Assembly: GCA_051453625.1 (NCBI GenBank)
Contig: JBOZIK010000001.1
Location: 260,241,484-260,305,483 of the forward strand
Length of the DNA: 64,000 nt
Direction: 5' to 3'
From: Welwitschia mirabilis
Lineage: Eukaryota; Gnetophyta; Gnetopsida; Welwitschiales
The position numbers and the translations under genes were made by a program. Below, one piece after another: positions 37,440 to 48,943 of this stretch. Within the stretch, counting starts at the first letter, position 1, and each line of letters opens with the position of its first letter. The notes beneath the pieces are model-generated. The model had not been told where the DNA came from. It worked only from the letters and a program-made list of their open reading frames with translations, and made no database searches.

Positions 37440-38500
37440 CCTTTACCTAGTGGATTGAAATATGTCTTTCTATGTAATGATCAAAAAAAACCTTTGATAA
37501 TAAATATCACTTTGAAAATATAAGGTTAATGTACTAACTTAGTCCCACAAATATTTAATGTTCATTCCTACCTGTATCATTCAACATAAAATCTACCTTG
37601 AGAATAATACAAAACCTATTAGGAAACTTCAATGTAGATTAAATTTAGCCCTTAAGCAAGTTATAAAAGATGAAATCATTAAATTAATAGATGATAGAAC
37701 CAGTTATGCTATAGCTGATAGTAAGTTGATTATCTCTTTAATGGTGATACCTAAGAAAGCTAGGAAATGGAGGACATGCATTGATTTTAGAAAGTTAACT
37801 GAAGTAACTTAGAAAGACCATTATCCTTTTGCCTTTCCTTAATCTGATACTTGATAGAATTAAAGAACATGATTTTCATTGTTTTCTTAATGGATACAGT
37901 GGTTACAATCAGGTTTGTATTGCCAGTGAGGATTAGGCTGAAACTACTTTTACTTTACGTTTTAGAACTTTTACTTTTAGATGCATGCCTTTTGGATTTT
38001 ACAATTCTCTTGGTACTTTTTAACTTGCGATGATGGGTATTTTTTTGATATGTTAGAGGATTCAATAGAAAGTTTTATAAATGAATTTTCAATCTATGGT
38101 GAAAGTTTTGAAAAAATCTTATAAAGATTAGAAAAATTCCTCCATAGATGCATCACTGGTGGCCTACATTTGAATTTGGAGAAAAATTTCTTCTTAGTTA
38201 ATAGTGGAAGTGTCTTAGGTCATCATATTTCTAATAAAGAAATTAGAATAAATCCTTAGAAAGTGAATAACATTACGAACCCAACTCCTCCAATCAATGT
38301 AAAACAAGTTTGGTTCTTTCTTGGTTATTATGGTTTTTATCATAGGTTTATTCAAAATTATGTAAAAAATTATAAATCCCTTCACTAGTTACTTGAAGAA
38401 GAAGCTAAATTTGATTAGAATGAATCTTTTCATCTTGCTTTTAATACACTTAAAGATAAAATCTCTTCCACTCCTATTATAATAATACTCGATTGAAATA
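37440..38500 (+). pseudogene. pol: Reverse transcriptase of element 1 (decayed, catalytic pair lost)
   Basis: The linker LKPLPSGLKYVFL near 37430-37470 precedes RT. RT motifs follow in order: DEIIKLIDD and ADSKLIISLMVIPKK (37670-37760), WRTCIDFRKLT (37770-37803), FLNGYSGYNQV (37884-37917), RCMPFG (37975-37995). The active-site strand reads SFINEFSIYG where the family has an F-M-D-D core: the two catalytic Asp are Asn (38080-38082) and Glu (38083-38085). GHHISNKEIRINP and FLGYYGFYHRFI (38220-38355) are the expected C-terminal blocks. Unlike the left copy, the HNE-type insert before the RKL motif is absent. Without the two metal-binding Asp the enzyme could not polymerise even if the frame were open. 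Confidence 0.88.
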
Positions 38501-39054
38501 AAAATTTTGAGTTAATGTGTGATGCTAGTAATTTTTCCATGGGTGGGGTGCTTAGTCAAAAATATAAAAATGATTTTGAAGTTATATATTATCATAGTAA
38601 GACTCTATCTAAAGATCAAATAAATTATACTACTATAAAAAAAGATTTATTAGCAATTATCTTTTTCCTTGATATGCTTAGACGTTATCTTTTAGGCTTT
38701 TATATAAATATTTATACTAATTACACAGAAATTAGATACCTTATGACCAAGAAATATTCGAGTGCTAAACTAATTAGATAAATCCTTATTATGTGAAAAT
38801 TTAATTTTACTATCATTGATAAAGTAGAAAAGTATAATAACATTGCAGATCATTTGTCTCATCTTTCTTTCTCTCTTAATGATCTTATGATTGATGATTC
38901 TTTTTCAGATGAACAACTTTTTGTTATATCTTCTCTTCATCTACTTCCTTGGTATGTCAATATTGTTGATTACCTTGTTACCATAAAAACATCACAACAT
39001 TATACTTATAATCAAATAAAATCTTTTCTCTATAGAATAGGTATCTATGAATGA
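38501..39054 (+). pseudogene. pol: RNase H of element 1 (decayed)
   Basis: The open stretch 38515-38781 begins MCDASNFSMGGVL, continues VIYYHSKTL and INYTTIKKDLLAIIFFL, and ends near YTNYTEIRYLMTKK. These are the classical blocks of Ty3/gypsy RNase H. The usual TDH motif reads TNY, so one acidic residue has been lost. A stop at 38779 separates it from VEKYNNIADHLSHLS (38827-38871), the normal end of the domain. The next open piece runs to 39054 and leads into integrase. Confidence 0.88.
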
Positions 39055-40190
39055 ATAGATTCACATCTTTATCATAGGTGTAAAGACCAAATTATGAAAA
39101 AATCTATGCATGATTTGGAAAAATCTAAAATCCTTCATCTTTATCATGGTGGTATTTGTGGAGGTTATTTTAGTGGATAAAAAACAAATATGATAATTCT
39201 TCACTCTGTTTTTTATTAGTCTACTCTTTTTCAAGTTTCTTTTGATTTTGCTAGAAGGTGTGGTACTTGTCAATGATATGGTAGTCTTGATCATTCTTAA
39301 GAAATGTTCCTTAAACCTATTTTTAAATGTGAATCTTTTTATTATTGGAGAATTGATTTTATAGGCGCTTTTTACCCACTTTCTAGTAATAAGAAATACA
39401 TTTTAGTGGTTGTAGATTACACTACTAAATGGGTTAAAGATATTTCTACTTCTATGAATGATGTCCGAACTATTTGTACTTTTCTTAAAACTCATATTTT
39501 TCAACATTTTTTCTAAGATTATTATCAGTGATTAAAGAACTCATTTTATAAATCAACTTTTTTGAAAACTTCTTTTATCCATTGGAATAAAATATAGAGT
39601 AGCTTATGCTTATTATTCATAAACCAATAGTAAAGCTGAAAATGCAAATAGAGAAATTAATAAAATGCTAAAAAAACTTTTCTTTCTTAACAATAAATCT
39701 TGGCCTTATAAACTTAATGATATTATTTAGGCTTATTGTACTACCTGACATAATTCTCTTGTTTTTTCACCTTTTGAACTTGTATATAGAAAAGTTTTTA
39801 TTTTACCTATTGATGTATGTTATAACTCTTATCATGATTCTCATCAACTTAATCTTGTAGAATTCATGAGAATCTTAAACATACATTAATCCAACTTGAT
39901 CACCTTGATTAAAAAACATACTCATACTATACATCGTTAATTAATTCACAAAGCCTAAGCTAAGTTCAGACATGATAGTAAGCTACTTCATAAAAAGATT
40001 GAACCTAGTCAACTTATTATTTTATATAATACTAAGGTATATCTTTTAAATATCAAATTAACCTCTAAATAGTTGGGTCCTTATCTTATAAAAAAAGTGC
40101 ATTTTAATGGCTCTCTTGAAATTTCCAACTTAGAAACTAAAGAGATTTAGTTAATGGACAAAAGTTAAAAATATATGAAAAATGTTTTGA
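39055..40190 (+). pseudogene. pol: Integrase of element 1 (decayed, DDE residues kept)
   Basis: The N-terminal zinc-binding part shows HLYHGGICGGYFS and RRCGTCQ (39138-39276). The open stretch 39304-39516 covers the first half of the core with IDFIGAF and VVVDYTTKWV (catalytic Asp). IISD followed by THF (near 39521-39547) gives the second Asp, and SKAENANREINK (near 39630-39663) supplies the Glu. SPFELVYRK follows near 39769-39795. The C-terminal tail near 40018-40085 reads LILYNTKVYLLNIKLTS, matching the Athila tail, and no chromodomain follows. All three DDE residues are present, but stops and frame changes break the protein. Confidence 0.87.
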
Positions 40191-40607
40191 TGTAATCTTG
40201 AACATGGTAGAAGTGCTTTTTTTAGAGGCTTCCCTCAATGATCAGGACTTTCATTCTATTATTATCTAAATTCTCTCTTAGCTTATTCCTTTGGTGGGTG
40301 TTATGGTGTCACTTGATCATTGTTCAAACTGGACCTATGTGTTGCTTTATAAAGTTTTCATGACTAGTATTTATACTTAGGCATTTTATAGTGATAAGAT
40401 TAGATTCACTTAGTATTAAGACATTCCCATGTATATGAACTTCACATTAAAGGAAGATGTCCTAGTTTTTTATGCTTTTTTAGGGTATGAGCTCTTTGGT
40501 TAGTTAGGTATGTTCTTTTCTATTTTTCATTTCACTTATTCACCTTTATCTTTTTGAGAGTGTGATCATGTGGGAATTATTCAGGAAAAAAAGAAAAAAG
40601 GAGGAAG

Positions 40608-40616
40608 GCGCACACA

Positions 40617-40676
<60 letters not shown>

Positions 40677-40776
40677 NNNNNNNNNNNNNNNNNNNNNNNN
40701 NNNNNNNNNNNNNNNNNNNNNNNNNNNNNNNNNNNNNNNNNNNNNNNNNNNNNNNNNNNNNNNNNNNNNNNNNNNN

Positions 40777-40852
<76 letters not shown>
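40608..40852. repeat. (CA)n / (GA)n compound microsatellite with gap
   Basis: CA repeats run from about 40610 to 40676 and from 40777 to 40820, separated by exactly 100 N (40677-40776). Then GA repeats run from 40821 to 40852. The round gap size suggests an unknown true length. The array lies in the post-pol region of element 1 and is much purer than its surroundings, so it expanded recently. Confidence 0.97.
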
Positions 40853-40855
<3 letters not shown>

Positions 40856-42640
40856 ATTACCATGATCTATTGTATTTGTGCTAAAAAATATACATGATCA
40901 CTATGATATCTTACCACAATAGGGTAAATATTTCTAAAAAGAACCTCAGCAGTATTCATAGCTATGAAACTCCACTATGGGATTAGTTTATCATGCTTCA
41001 TAGGTCCTTAATACTCTAACTATGGTTGCACTCCCCTCATTATAAAAAGTTGTAATAGAATTTGAGGTTATGGGATCAGTGGTATTCCTAGTATCATCAT
41101 TTCTTAGACTTTCAGTATTTCCACATGATCATTTCACTTTTGAGGAGTCATGTGTGTTTTGAGATGTGAGTGGGTGAGTTCATTTGTAAGAAACTTTTGA
41201 TCTTATCATTCATTGTTCTAAGCATTTTATATTTGGTAATATCGTAATCTATACTTTTTTAAGTGAAACTTTATAGAGTTGATATATTTTGTCATGCATT
41301 TTTACTTAAGTGACTTTATAATGTCTTCCATGAGGGTTTGCTAGGTTAGAATTTAAGATAGGTAAGCAATCTTATTTATGTTCATTATATTCATTTTAAT
41401 TTTGCTTTCCTTGGATTCTTTAGGTTGTTATTTCAAAGTCATTTCTATATTTTCTCATATTCACATAGGATCATATCATTTAGTAGTTTCCTTATTATTA
41501 TTAATGGAATATCATGTTAATTTTCTTTTAGCATTTTAATTAAATGAATAAAATTTTATACTTCAATAATTTTATGATATTCCTTATATCATTTGACATT
41601 TTATACTTTTTATTGTTTATTTTTCAGTTTAGGTACATCTTTTTAGTCTTCTTTGTTAGATTTTAACCTAGTCAGTATGTTTTTCTTAGTCCTATTTTTC
41701 ATTTTTTTTAATTTTTTAATCACCTTGATTTGTTACAATTCTTCATCATTCTTCTTTTTTAAATCTTTTAGATAAATTATATTATCTTCATGCTAATATC
41801 TGAGCCTAACTTGCTTGGCTAATATCTTAATTTTTGATAAAATTTTTAAAGTTCTATCATCCACCTAGTCATTGAGATGACACATACGGATGATAGTGAG
41901 TTTTTTTTAAGAGTTATCCTAAGGCTATCATCTAAATGACATGACAAGATGACAGTGTGATAAAACTATGGGCATACTTATTTTTCTTTATTTTTATTTT
42001 TTTAAAGTCAATTTAACTTATTCCTTCTAAATACAATAGTTTCCCTAGTCCTTGCTATCATGCTGGAACTTGTCCCCCGCTAGATTCCTTATTGGAGTCT
42101 TAGATTTTTGTGATTTTTTGAAAATGAGGTATGTTTTTCTCTTGCTCATCTTTTTCAATTTTTTCTCCCATTTCTTATCCTTTTAACATGTAGGTTTTAC
42201 ATATATTATTTATTTTTTCACGCTTTTCGATTAGGAACTTATAGATCTGATTTTTGCTACATGTTTTGAAAGATACAATAAATTGTACCTTTTATAAAAT
42301 AACATTATGTTTTTAGCTTTCACACTTATTTTCTTGCAAGTCCTAAGTTAAAACATAGTAGTCTTTTAGGGTAAATTAATTATTTTATGTGTTCTACATT
42401 TCTAGCACATTAAATTTTTTATTTGAGCACTTCAATTTTTCACCTTGTGTGGGGGCCACCTAAAACAAAGTTTTTACATTTTTCACATGTTTGTTAATTT
42501 TCTTCACATGACTAGGCAATATGGGATGTATTGACATTTTTGGAGGGGGTCAAGACATATTTTTGTAATTTTTATACATTTTTTGTTAATTCTTGGAGTC
42601 ATTTCTCAATTTTAACATGACTTTTTACATATTTTTTATT
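40853..42640 (+). other. Post-pol non-coding region of element 1
   Basis: AT-rich, T-rich sequence between the microsatellite and the post-pol reading frame. It carries degenerate ATCATC/GATGAC words at 41850-41960 like those in the LTRs and leaders. No protein motif was found. Confidence 0.5.
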
Positions 42641-43301
42641 TGAATAGGCCTCATACACATAGAGCTAAATAGGTTGAGGCTAAGGCTAAAGCCATTGAGT
42701 GGGAGGTGGGCCCATTAGTATTGCCAAAGGTAGAGCATGCAGAGCTCATGCGTCATCCATCTTGACATGGAAGATCTCTTATTATTTAGAAGACTACTAT
42801 TTATATTGAGTAGCATTTTGGGGATTATATGAGTTAGTTAAAACTAGAGGTTGATCAGAGGCTTATTGATTTAAAGCTTCAATAGATTTTAAATGTGCAT
42901 AAGGCATACTATGTTTCAGAAACTAAATAATTTTGTGATACTATGCATATTGAGTAACGTCCTAATTCTTTTGGACCACTTGTGAATATGATTTAGATTC
43001 AATTCAAGATTACAAGATAGCAATACTCCTAAACCACATTGTGACAATTATGGATCTAGATGGTATTATGAGTTCACACATAGATTTTCATGATGGGAAT
43101 AATAAGTGTTATACATATGGCATGGAATTGGATATTCTAGCATATTTAGCTCTGAATAGGCAGGGCGTTGTGGTGACACAATTGACCCCTACCTATCACA
43201 TTTTATAGAAAGGGATAATTCACAACATCAGCTCATCTTTTCATGATAGTTATACCATGTTGGCTCATCTTTAGACATTGGAAACATTTATATAAGGTGA
43301 G
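42641..43301 (+). pseudogene. Possible post-pol ORF of element 1, left part
   Basis: From about 42645 the plus strand reads protein-like for some distance with stops mostly TAG, TGA or TAA. An example is EAKAKAIEWEVGPLVLPKVE (about 42676-42735). The base composition is less AT-biased than the flanks, as in the coding parts of this element. Athila-type elements often carry a further ORF between integrase and the 3' LTR. The frame is broken at 43302 by the insertion of element 2 and protein-like sequence resumes at 48944. I do not recognise the domain. Confidence 0.4.
43297..43301 (+). repeat. Target-site duplication, left, of element 2
   Basis: GTGAG directly precedes the TG of the 5' LTR. 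The right partner GTAAG is at 48939-48943 and differs by one G-to-A change. Five bases is the usual Ty3/gypsy target duplication. Confidence 0.75.
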
Positions 43302-44933
43302 TGTTACACTACCAACTTACATGTATTTGAGAGGGTATTTTGAGTAGTTTTACAAGATATTAAATAGATTTATGCTAGATTTCTATAATAATAGAGAGAT
43401 GAGATGAAAGATATAAAAACATGCAATCTTCATGATATTTTATACCGATAAAGTAGTTTACAATATTTTTCTTTTAAAGGTAAACTTCTTACAAATACTA
43501 AGTCTAGTGCATTACATGAACACTTGTATAAAGCCTATCATCCACCTCATCATTTGAACTACTATATAGATGACAGAATAATTAAGATAATGAGGATGCT
43601 AACTGGAATCAACTTGATAGATGATATGGAATTTTTGTGAGATGGCATCATCTCCTATATCATTTGGACAACTAGTAGGACAAATCTAAAATAATGCTTC
43701 ACTAAACTTTATCTAACTTTGAACATTTGTCTTTGTGTTTCTTGTGTGATTATTAGGGNNNNNNNNNNNNNNNNNNNNNNNNNNNNNNNNNNNNNNNNNN
43801 NNNNNNNNNNNNNNNNNNNNNNNNNNNNNNNNNNNNNNNNNNNNNNNNNNNNNNNNNNNNNNNNNNNNNNNNNNNNNNNNNNNNNNNNNNNNNNNNNNNN
43901 NNNNNNNNNNNNNNNNNNNNNNNNNNNNNNNNNNNNNNNNNNNNNNNNNNNNNNNNNNNNNNNNNNNNNNNNNNNNNNNNNNNNNNNNNNNNNNNNNNNN
44001 NNNNNNNNNNNNNNNNNNNNNNNNNNNNNNNNNNNNNNNNNNNNNNNNNNNNNNNNNNNNNNNNNNNNNNNNNNNNNNNNNNNNNNNNNNNNNNNNNNNN
44101 NNNNNNNNNNNNNNNNNNNNNNNNNNNNNNNNNNNNNNNNNNNNNNNNNNNNNNNNNNNNNNNNNNNNNNNNNNNNNNNNNNNNNNNNNNNNNNNNNNNN
44201 NNNNNNNNNNNNNNNNNNNNNNNNNNNNNNNNNNNNNNNNNNNNNNNNNNNNNNNNNNNNNNNNNNNNNNNNNNNNNNNNNNNNNNNNNNNNNNNNNNNN
44301 NNNNNNNNNNNNNNNNNNNNNNNNNNNNNNNNNNNNNNNNNNNNNNNNNNNNNNNNNNNNNNNNNNNNNNTTTGTTTATACTAAAAATTCTCATGATAGA
44401 AGATCAAAGGGCTAGATATTTATTCATTGTAGTTGCAGAGAGACATCTTTCTTGGTGCTGGGCTGTGCTTTCTCCATTGAGGTGTGGTTGCTTTATAACA
44501 CAGATGTTGGTTCAAATTTAATTTAAAGTACTCTTTTCTATTTTCATATTCTTATTGTGTGCTTATTCCACATATTTTATGTTGCTTCTAATTCAATAAC
44601 ATCTTATTTAGTAATACATATTATGAGGGCAACCTTTGTTAAGATTGAGAATTATTAGTTTAGATGATTACCTTTTCTTTCCTATATTAACTTTGCATAA
44701 GTTTGTTTGCATTATTATTTTCTACATTACATTCTATTTCTGCTATTAAGATACATAAGTGTTTCATTTTGAAATTAATTCTCACTCTTCTCACCTATGC
44801 CTTTAACAAGAAGACAACATTTGGGTTCATTTCCATCTATGTTAGTATGTTGTACAGTGCAAAATCTAGATTTATTTGTGAATGAAAAGATCTTCTTAAG
44901 AGTGTAGTATTTACACAAATACACACTGCAACA
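43302..44933 (+). repeat. 5' LTR of element 2 (with gap)
   Basis: Starts TGTTACACTACCAAC and ends CTGCAACA. It lacks the roughly 160-base segment present in the LTRs of element 1, with a junction at TTTGCATAAG near 44693-44702, as in the LTR at 47871. The internal gap of 612 N replaces what is about 85 bases in the other copies. Confidence 0.85.
43759..44370. other. Assembly gap, 612 N, inside LTR
   Basis: Flanking bases correspond to 33466 and about 33552 of the 5' LTR of element 1, so only about 85 bases are expected. Either the gap length is overestimated or an insertion lies inside. Open frames across it are artefacts. Confidence 0.95.
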
Positions 44934-44936
44934 TCT

Positions 44937-44954
44937 TAGTGCCATTATCCGAAA
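44937..44954 (+). other. Primer-binding site of element 2 (eroded)
   Basis: TAGTGCCATTATCCGAAA occupies the position of the tRNA-Asp primer site, three bases after the LTR end, as at 34276. Matches to TGGCGCCGTTGCCGGGGA are interspersed mainly with transitions. Confidence 0.65.
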
Positions 44955-45904
44955 GGCTACTTAGAGTTTGAGGATTCTTATAGATCAAATAAGTATTTTA
45001 ATTTTAGTTTAGATATTTGCTTGTAATAGTGTTATATTTTTAACCACATTAGCATAGGTATTTCTTTCCATAGTTTCTTTCCATAGATGACATGTGGTGA
45101 TGATGACATATGTGCCTTGATTTTTTTGGCATTTCTTAAAAATTAAGATTTTCTTATCATCTCCTCTATCGTCCAAATGTCACAGGAGGACAACAGTTTG
45201 TTTGTAGTTTTTTGGTATCTGTTACATCACGCTTCTGTTTTTCTACATTTTTTGTTTCTTTTTATGTTTTTTTTTGTTTTTTCATCTAGAGATATTTCCC
45301 AGATGACCACAGGGATGACATGCACTAAACATAAAAAATAAACATGTAATATGATAAAATCTATAAGAAATAAAAATATCAGAGAGAGTAGTTANNNNNN
45401 NNNNNNNNNNNNNNNNNNNNNNNNNNNNNNNNNNNNNNNNNNNNNNNNNNNNNNNNNNNNNNNNNNNNNNNNNNNNNNNNNNNNNNNNNNNNNNAGGATT
45501 TTTGTATCATCACTTCTATCATTAAATGATTTGGGAGGTTGATATTTTATTTCAATGTTTTTTATTTTTTTAGTTTTCTGTGTGTTCTATCATGTAGACA
45601 TATCGTCTGGATGATCATAAGAATAACATGCACTAAACATAAAACTTAAGCATGCTGGGACATGGTAAAATCTAATAAGAAATAAAAATATTAGATAAAG
45701 TGGTTGTTTATTAAAGAAAACATCTAAGAAGTTTTCATTGACTTAGAATTTAACTGAGGTACATATACCAAAGGTATGCAAAGTTTTTTAAAAATTCCAC
45801 AAAAATAAATTTCTACATTTATTATTTTAGAATTTAATTTTACAAAAGCAAATTTTTTAAATTATTTTTTAGAAGATAGTTTAAAAGAAAATAATTTTTT
45901 AAAC
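44955..45904 (+). other. Leader of element 2, with a diverged internal duplication
   Basis: The segment 45165-45394 is repeated in diverged form at 45495-45720. Both contain ATGCACTAAACATAAAA followed by AAATCTA(A)TAAGAAATAAAAATAT. A 100-N gap (45395-45494) lies between them. The corresponding leader of element 1 has only one copy (34520-34765). Confidence 0.7.
45395..45494. other. Assembly gap, 100 N
   Basis: A round-number gap between the two leader copies of element 2, probably of unknown true size. Confidence 1.
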
Positions 45905-47500
45905 ATGTTTAGTCTGTTACAAAAGCAAAAGCAGGTTGCTTTGCCTAATTTGCCTCTTGTTATTGGAACCTCTATGACTACACCTATAAATCCTAATGCC
46001 AATTTCACCCTTAGAGAGCTTCTAGCTAATAAAAAACATGAAATCCAAACCCCTTTTGATTTACCTTCTAGTGACGATTTTAAACTTAAGAGTTTAAATT
46101 CTTACCCCATTTTTAGTGGTAAATACAATGAAGATCCTTTATAACATATTGCTGACATCAAATAGTTAGTACTTACTTCCAAAAATAGTAAGAAAAGAAT
46201 AAGTGATAGAACTTATATGGAAATTTTTCCCATTACTTTAAAATATAAAGCTAAAATATGATTAAGAACTATTCTCCATAAGAGTTCAAAAACATAGAGT
46301 TAAGTTTAAGAAGCTTTCATAAAAAGATTCATGAGTGAAACAACTATAAGAAAACATAAGAAAGAAGTAACTAACTTCCAAAAATAGCTTAATAAATATT
46401 ATATCTTCACTTATGAGATATCTTTTGTTGCTTTACATTTGAATCCCATAGATTCTTTTTCTCAAGAAGAATTAGTAGACTACTTTTGTAGTGGACTCAA
46501 TAGTCAAATTAAGCAACTTGTTTATGTGGAATAAATTTTCTAAACCATCCATTAGAAAATGCTTGGAAATTATTGAAAGAGTTAGTGGAAGTAAGTCAAA
46601 CTTAGCCTAAACCCTTATCTAGAGAAAATTGTATAATAGGTCAAATCATTAAAGTTCTTAAAGAAGTTAAGAAAGAGAAGGAGGAAGTAAAATCTAAAAA
46701 AGAATCAACTAATGTTGTTAAATATTTCAACTTAACTTTAAAGAAATACACTCAGATAATCTTAAATGCAAAGGTGGCAATAGAAAAAAGTGTGGTTATA
46801 GCTCCAACTTGTGATTAATGTGAAGAAAACTATCATGTAATGAAAGATTGTTTTTTATTACCAACATATAAATAAAGAATTTATAAAAAAAATATGTGCT
46901 TTTAATCAAAGGTTTTCAAACTTTGAAAATCAAAATCAAAACTAGAGTCAAATCCAAAATCAAAACAATTTTCAACCTAGGATGAATGGACAATCAAATT
47001 TCAAAAATTTTTAAACAAAACGTCCTAATTTTCAACTATTTAGAAAAAGATTTGAAAATGCAAATTTCTAACTAAACAACTCTAATAATCAAGCAAGCTC
47101 ATCCAACTTACAAAATCAAAGTGATTCACTTAGAAATTTAATTGATAAGATGGAAAAAACCAAAGAAAGAATGAATTTCAACATTGAAAATCTTATTAGT
47201 ATTTTATAACAAACTATGCTTACTAATCAAAGACCATAAGGGTCACTTGCCACACAACATCTACCAAACCCAAATATGGTTAGAAAAGATTATATGATTA
47301 TGACAAGAAGTGAAAATAAGACAACACCTCCTCCTCATGAGGCTTCAACATCTTCAATTAATAAAAATGATGAAAAAGAAGAGAATATAGAAATTTTAGA
47401 AAATAATTCTTTCTCTTATCCTTTAAATAATAAAAATAAAAATTCTTCTCATGAAAAAAGTAAAAAACCTTCTACCCCTTGGCTTGTTAAATTGAAATTT
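45905..47500 (+). pseudogene. gag: Gag of element 2 (decayed)
   Basis: The best kept gag of this family here. The ATG at 45905 opens an 79-codon frame containing NANFTLRELL and IQTPFDLPSSDDF. After a stop the capsid-like part continues with AFIKRFMSET, FSQEELVDYFCSGL (46455-46500) and LVEVSQT. The knuckle at 46810-46851 has all four ligands (C-X2-C-X4-H-X4-C, with a stop codon inside). The tail 47276-47527 has a short open frame and ends at the deletion junction. It aligns with the gag at 34969 throughout and has fewer stops, fitting a younger insertion. Confidence 0.82.
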
Positions 47501-47857
47501 CTTTTATTTTTTTATTTTACTTACTAACTCTACATTTTAGTGGAGTGGCTTTTAATTATTAGCATATTTATTAATTATCTATTTGAAAATTATTGTCACA
47601 AGTTTCTATTTTCTAAGAATAAGTTTTAAGCTTATCATCCCTCTATTATCTAGATGATAACTCAAATGACGATATGGCTAGTGTCTTAAATAGGTGAAAC
47701 ATTTAGTTTTTTGATTTTTAACAATTTTGTCTACCTCTCTGATATTTCCAAGATTCTTTCTAAGATAATTTTTTAATGCTTTAGTTTTTTTTATTATTAG
47801 TCAAGTTAGTTCACAATCATGGTTAACTACATGGCTTTATCAATAACTGATAAAGCT

Positions 47858-47868
47858 AAGTAGGAGGC
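47858..47868 (+). other. Polypurine tract of element 2
   Basis: AAGTAGGAGGC lies two bases before the 3' LTR. Its counterpart in element 1 is AAGTGGGGGGC at 50078-50088, so the interrupting T and A may be decay products. Confidence 0.7.
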
Positions 47869-47870
47869 TA

Positions 47871-48938
47871 TGTTATGCTACCAACTTACATGTATTTTGA
47901 TAGGGTATTTTGAGTAGTTTTATATGATATTAAATAGGTTTATGCTAATAAAGAGCTAAGATAAAAGATATAAAAACATGTAATCTTCATGATATTGTGT
48001 AGCATTTAAAGAAGTTATAATATTTCCTATATTGAAGTAAACTTCTTGCAAACATTAAGGCTAATGCATTACGTGGATACTTGTAAAAAGTTTGTTATCC
48101 ACCTTATCATCTAAATGACTATATGGATGATAGAATAATTAAGCTAATGAGGATGTTAACTAGAATTAATATGGTAGGTGATATGAAATTCTTATAAGAT
48201 GGTATCATCTCCTATATCATCTAGATGACTAGTAGGATGACATCTAAAATAATATTTCACAAAACTTCACCTAACTTTAGCCATTTGTCTCTATGTTTTT
48301 TATGTGGTTGTTAGGATTATGCCCACAAAAATTTGTCTTATCTATTTGTAAGTCTTTTTTTTTTAATAAGTATCAACTTTGTTGTTAATCCTACTTGTAT
48401 TTGCTTGTATCAGAAATTCTTATGACAGAAGATCAAAATATTAGAGATTTATTCATTATAGTTGCAAAGAGATGTCTTCCCTGATGTTAGGCTAGGCTTC
48501 CTGAATTGAGGTGTGGCTACTTTATAACATGAATGTTGGTTTGAATTTAATTCAAACAACACTTTTCTATTTTCCTATGCTTATTGTGTGCTTATCCCTT
48601 ATAGTCTATGTTGCTTCTAATTTCACGATAGCTTATTTAGTAATATACATTATGAAGGAAACCTTTGTCAAATTTGGGAAGTATTAGTTTAGGTTATCTT
48701 TTCATTCCTAGATTAACTTTGCATAAGTTCGTCTACATTGTTATTTTCTGCATTGCATGCTATTTTTCCTGTTAAGATACATAAGTTTTTTATGCTCACT
48801 CGTGTCTTCAATGAGAATATGACATTTGGGTTCATTTCCATCTATATCAGCGTGTTGTATTGTGCAAAATCTCTATTTATTTGTGAATGATAGGATCTTC
48901 TTATGAGTGTAATGTTTGCATAAATACACATCGCAATA
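47871..48938 (+). repeat. 3' LTR of element 2
   Basis: Starts TGTTATGCTACCAAC and ends TCGCAATA, with the terminal CA changed to TA. It is collinear with 43302-44933 and visibly closer to it than to the element 1 LTRs. It lacks the same roughly 160-base segment. It measures 1068 bases without gaps, which is the best estimate of the subfamily's LTR length. Confidence 0.85.
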
Positions 48939-48943
48939 GTAAG

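Larger units (their letters stand above)
43302..48938 (+). mobile_element. Element 2: nested, pol-less derivative of element 1's family
   Basis: LTRs at 43302-44933 (with gap) and 47871-48938 flank a primer site, leader, gag and 3' untranslated region. The gag tail near 47480-47500 passes straight into sequence that aligns with element 1 at about 49755-50088, just before its 3' LTR. Protease, RT, RNase H, integrase and the post-pol ORF are therefore all deleted. Such an element could move only with enzymes supplied in trans. It is inserted in the post-pol region of element 1 in the same orientation and is flanked by GTGAG/GTAAG. Confidence 0.88.

Noticed and set aside
40000-40200. Chromodomain after integrase (chromovirus)
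   Set aside because: The integrase tail matches the Athila type and no chromodomain-like sequence follows in any of the elements.
40546-40897. Open frames encoding Thr-His or Cys-Val repeats
   Set aside because: They are translations of the CA/GA microsatellite and its gap, without any conserved protein.
43719-44394. Open frames of 213-221 codons across the LTR gap
   Set aside because: They are created by 612 undetermined bases.
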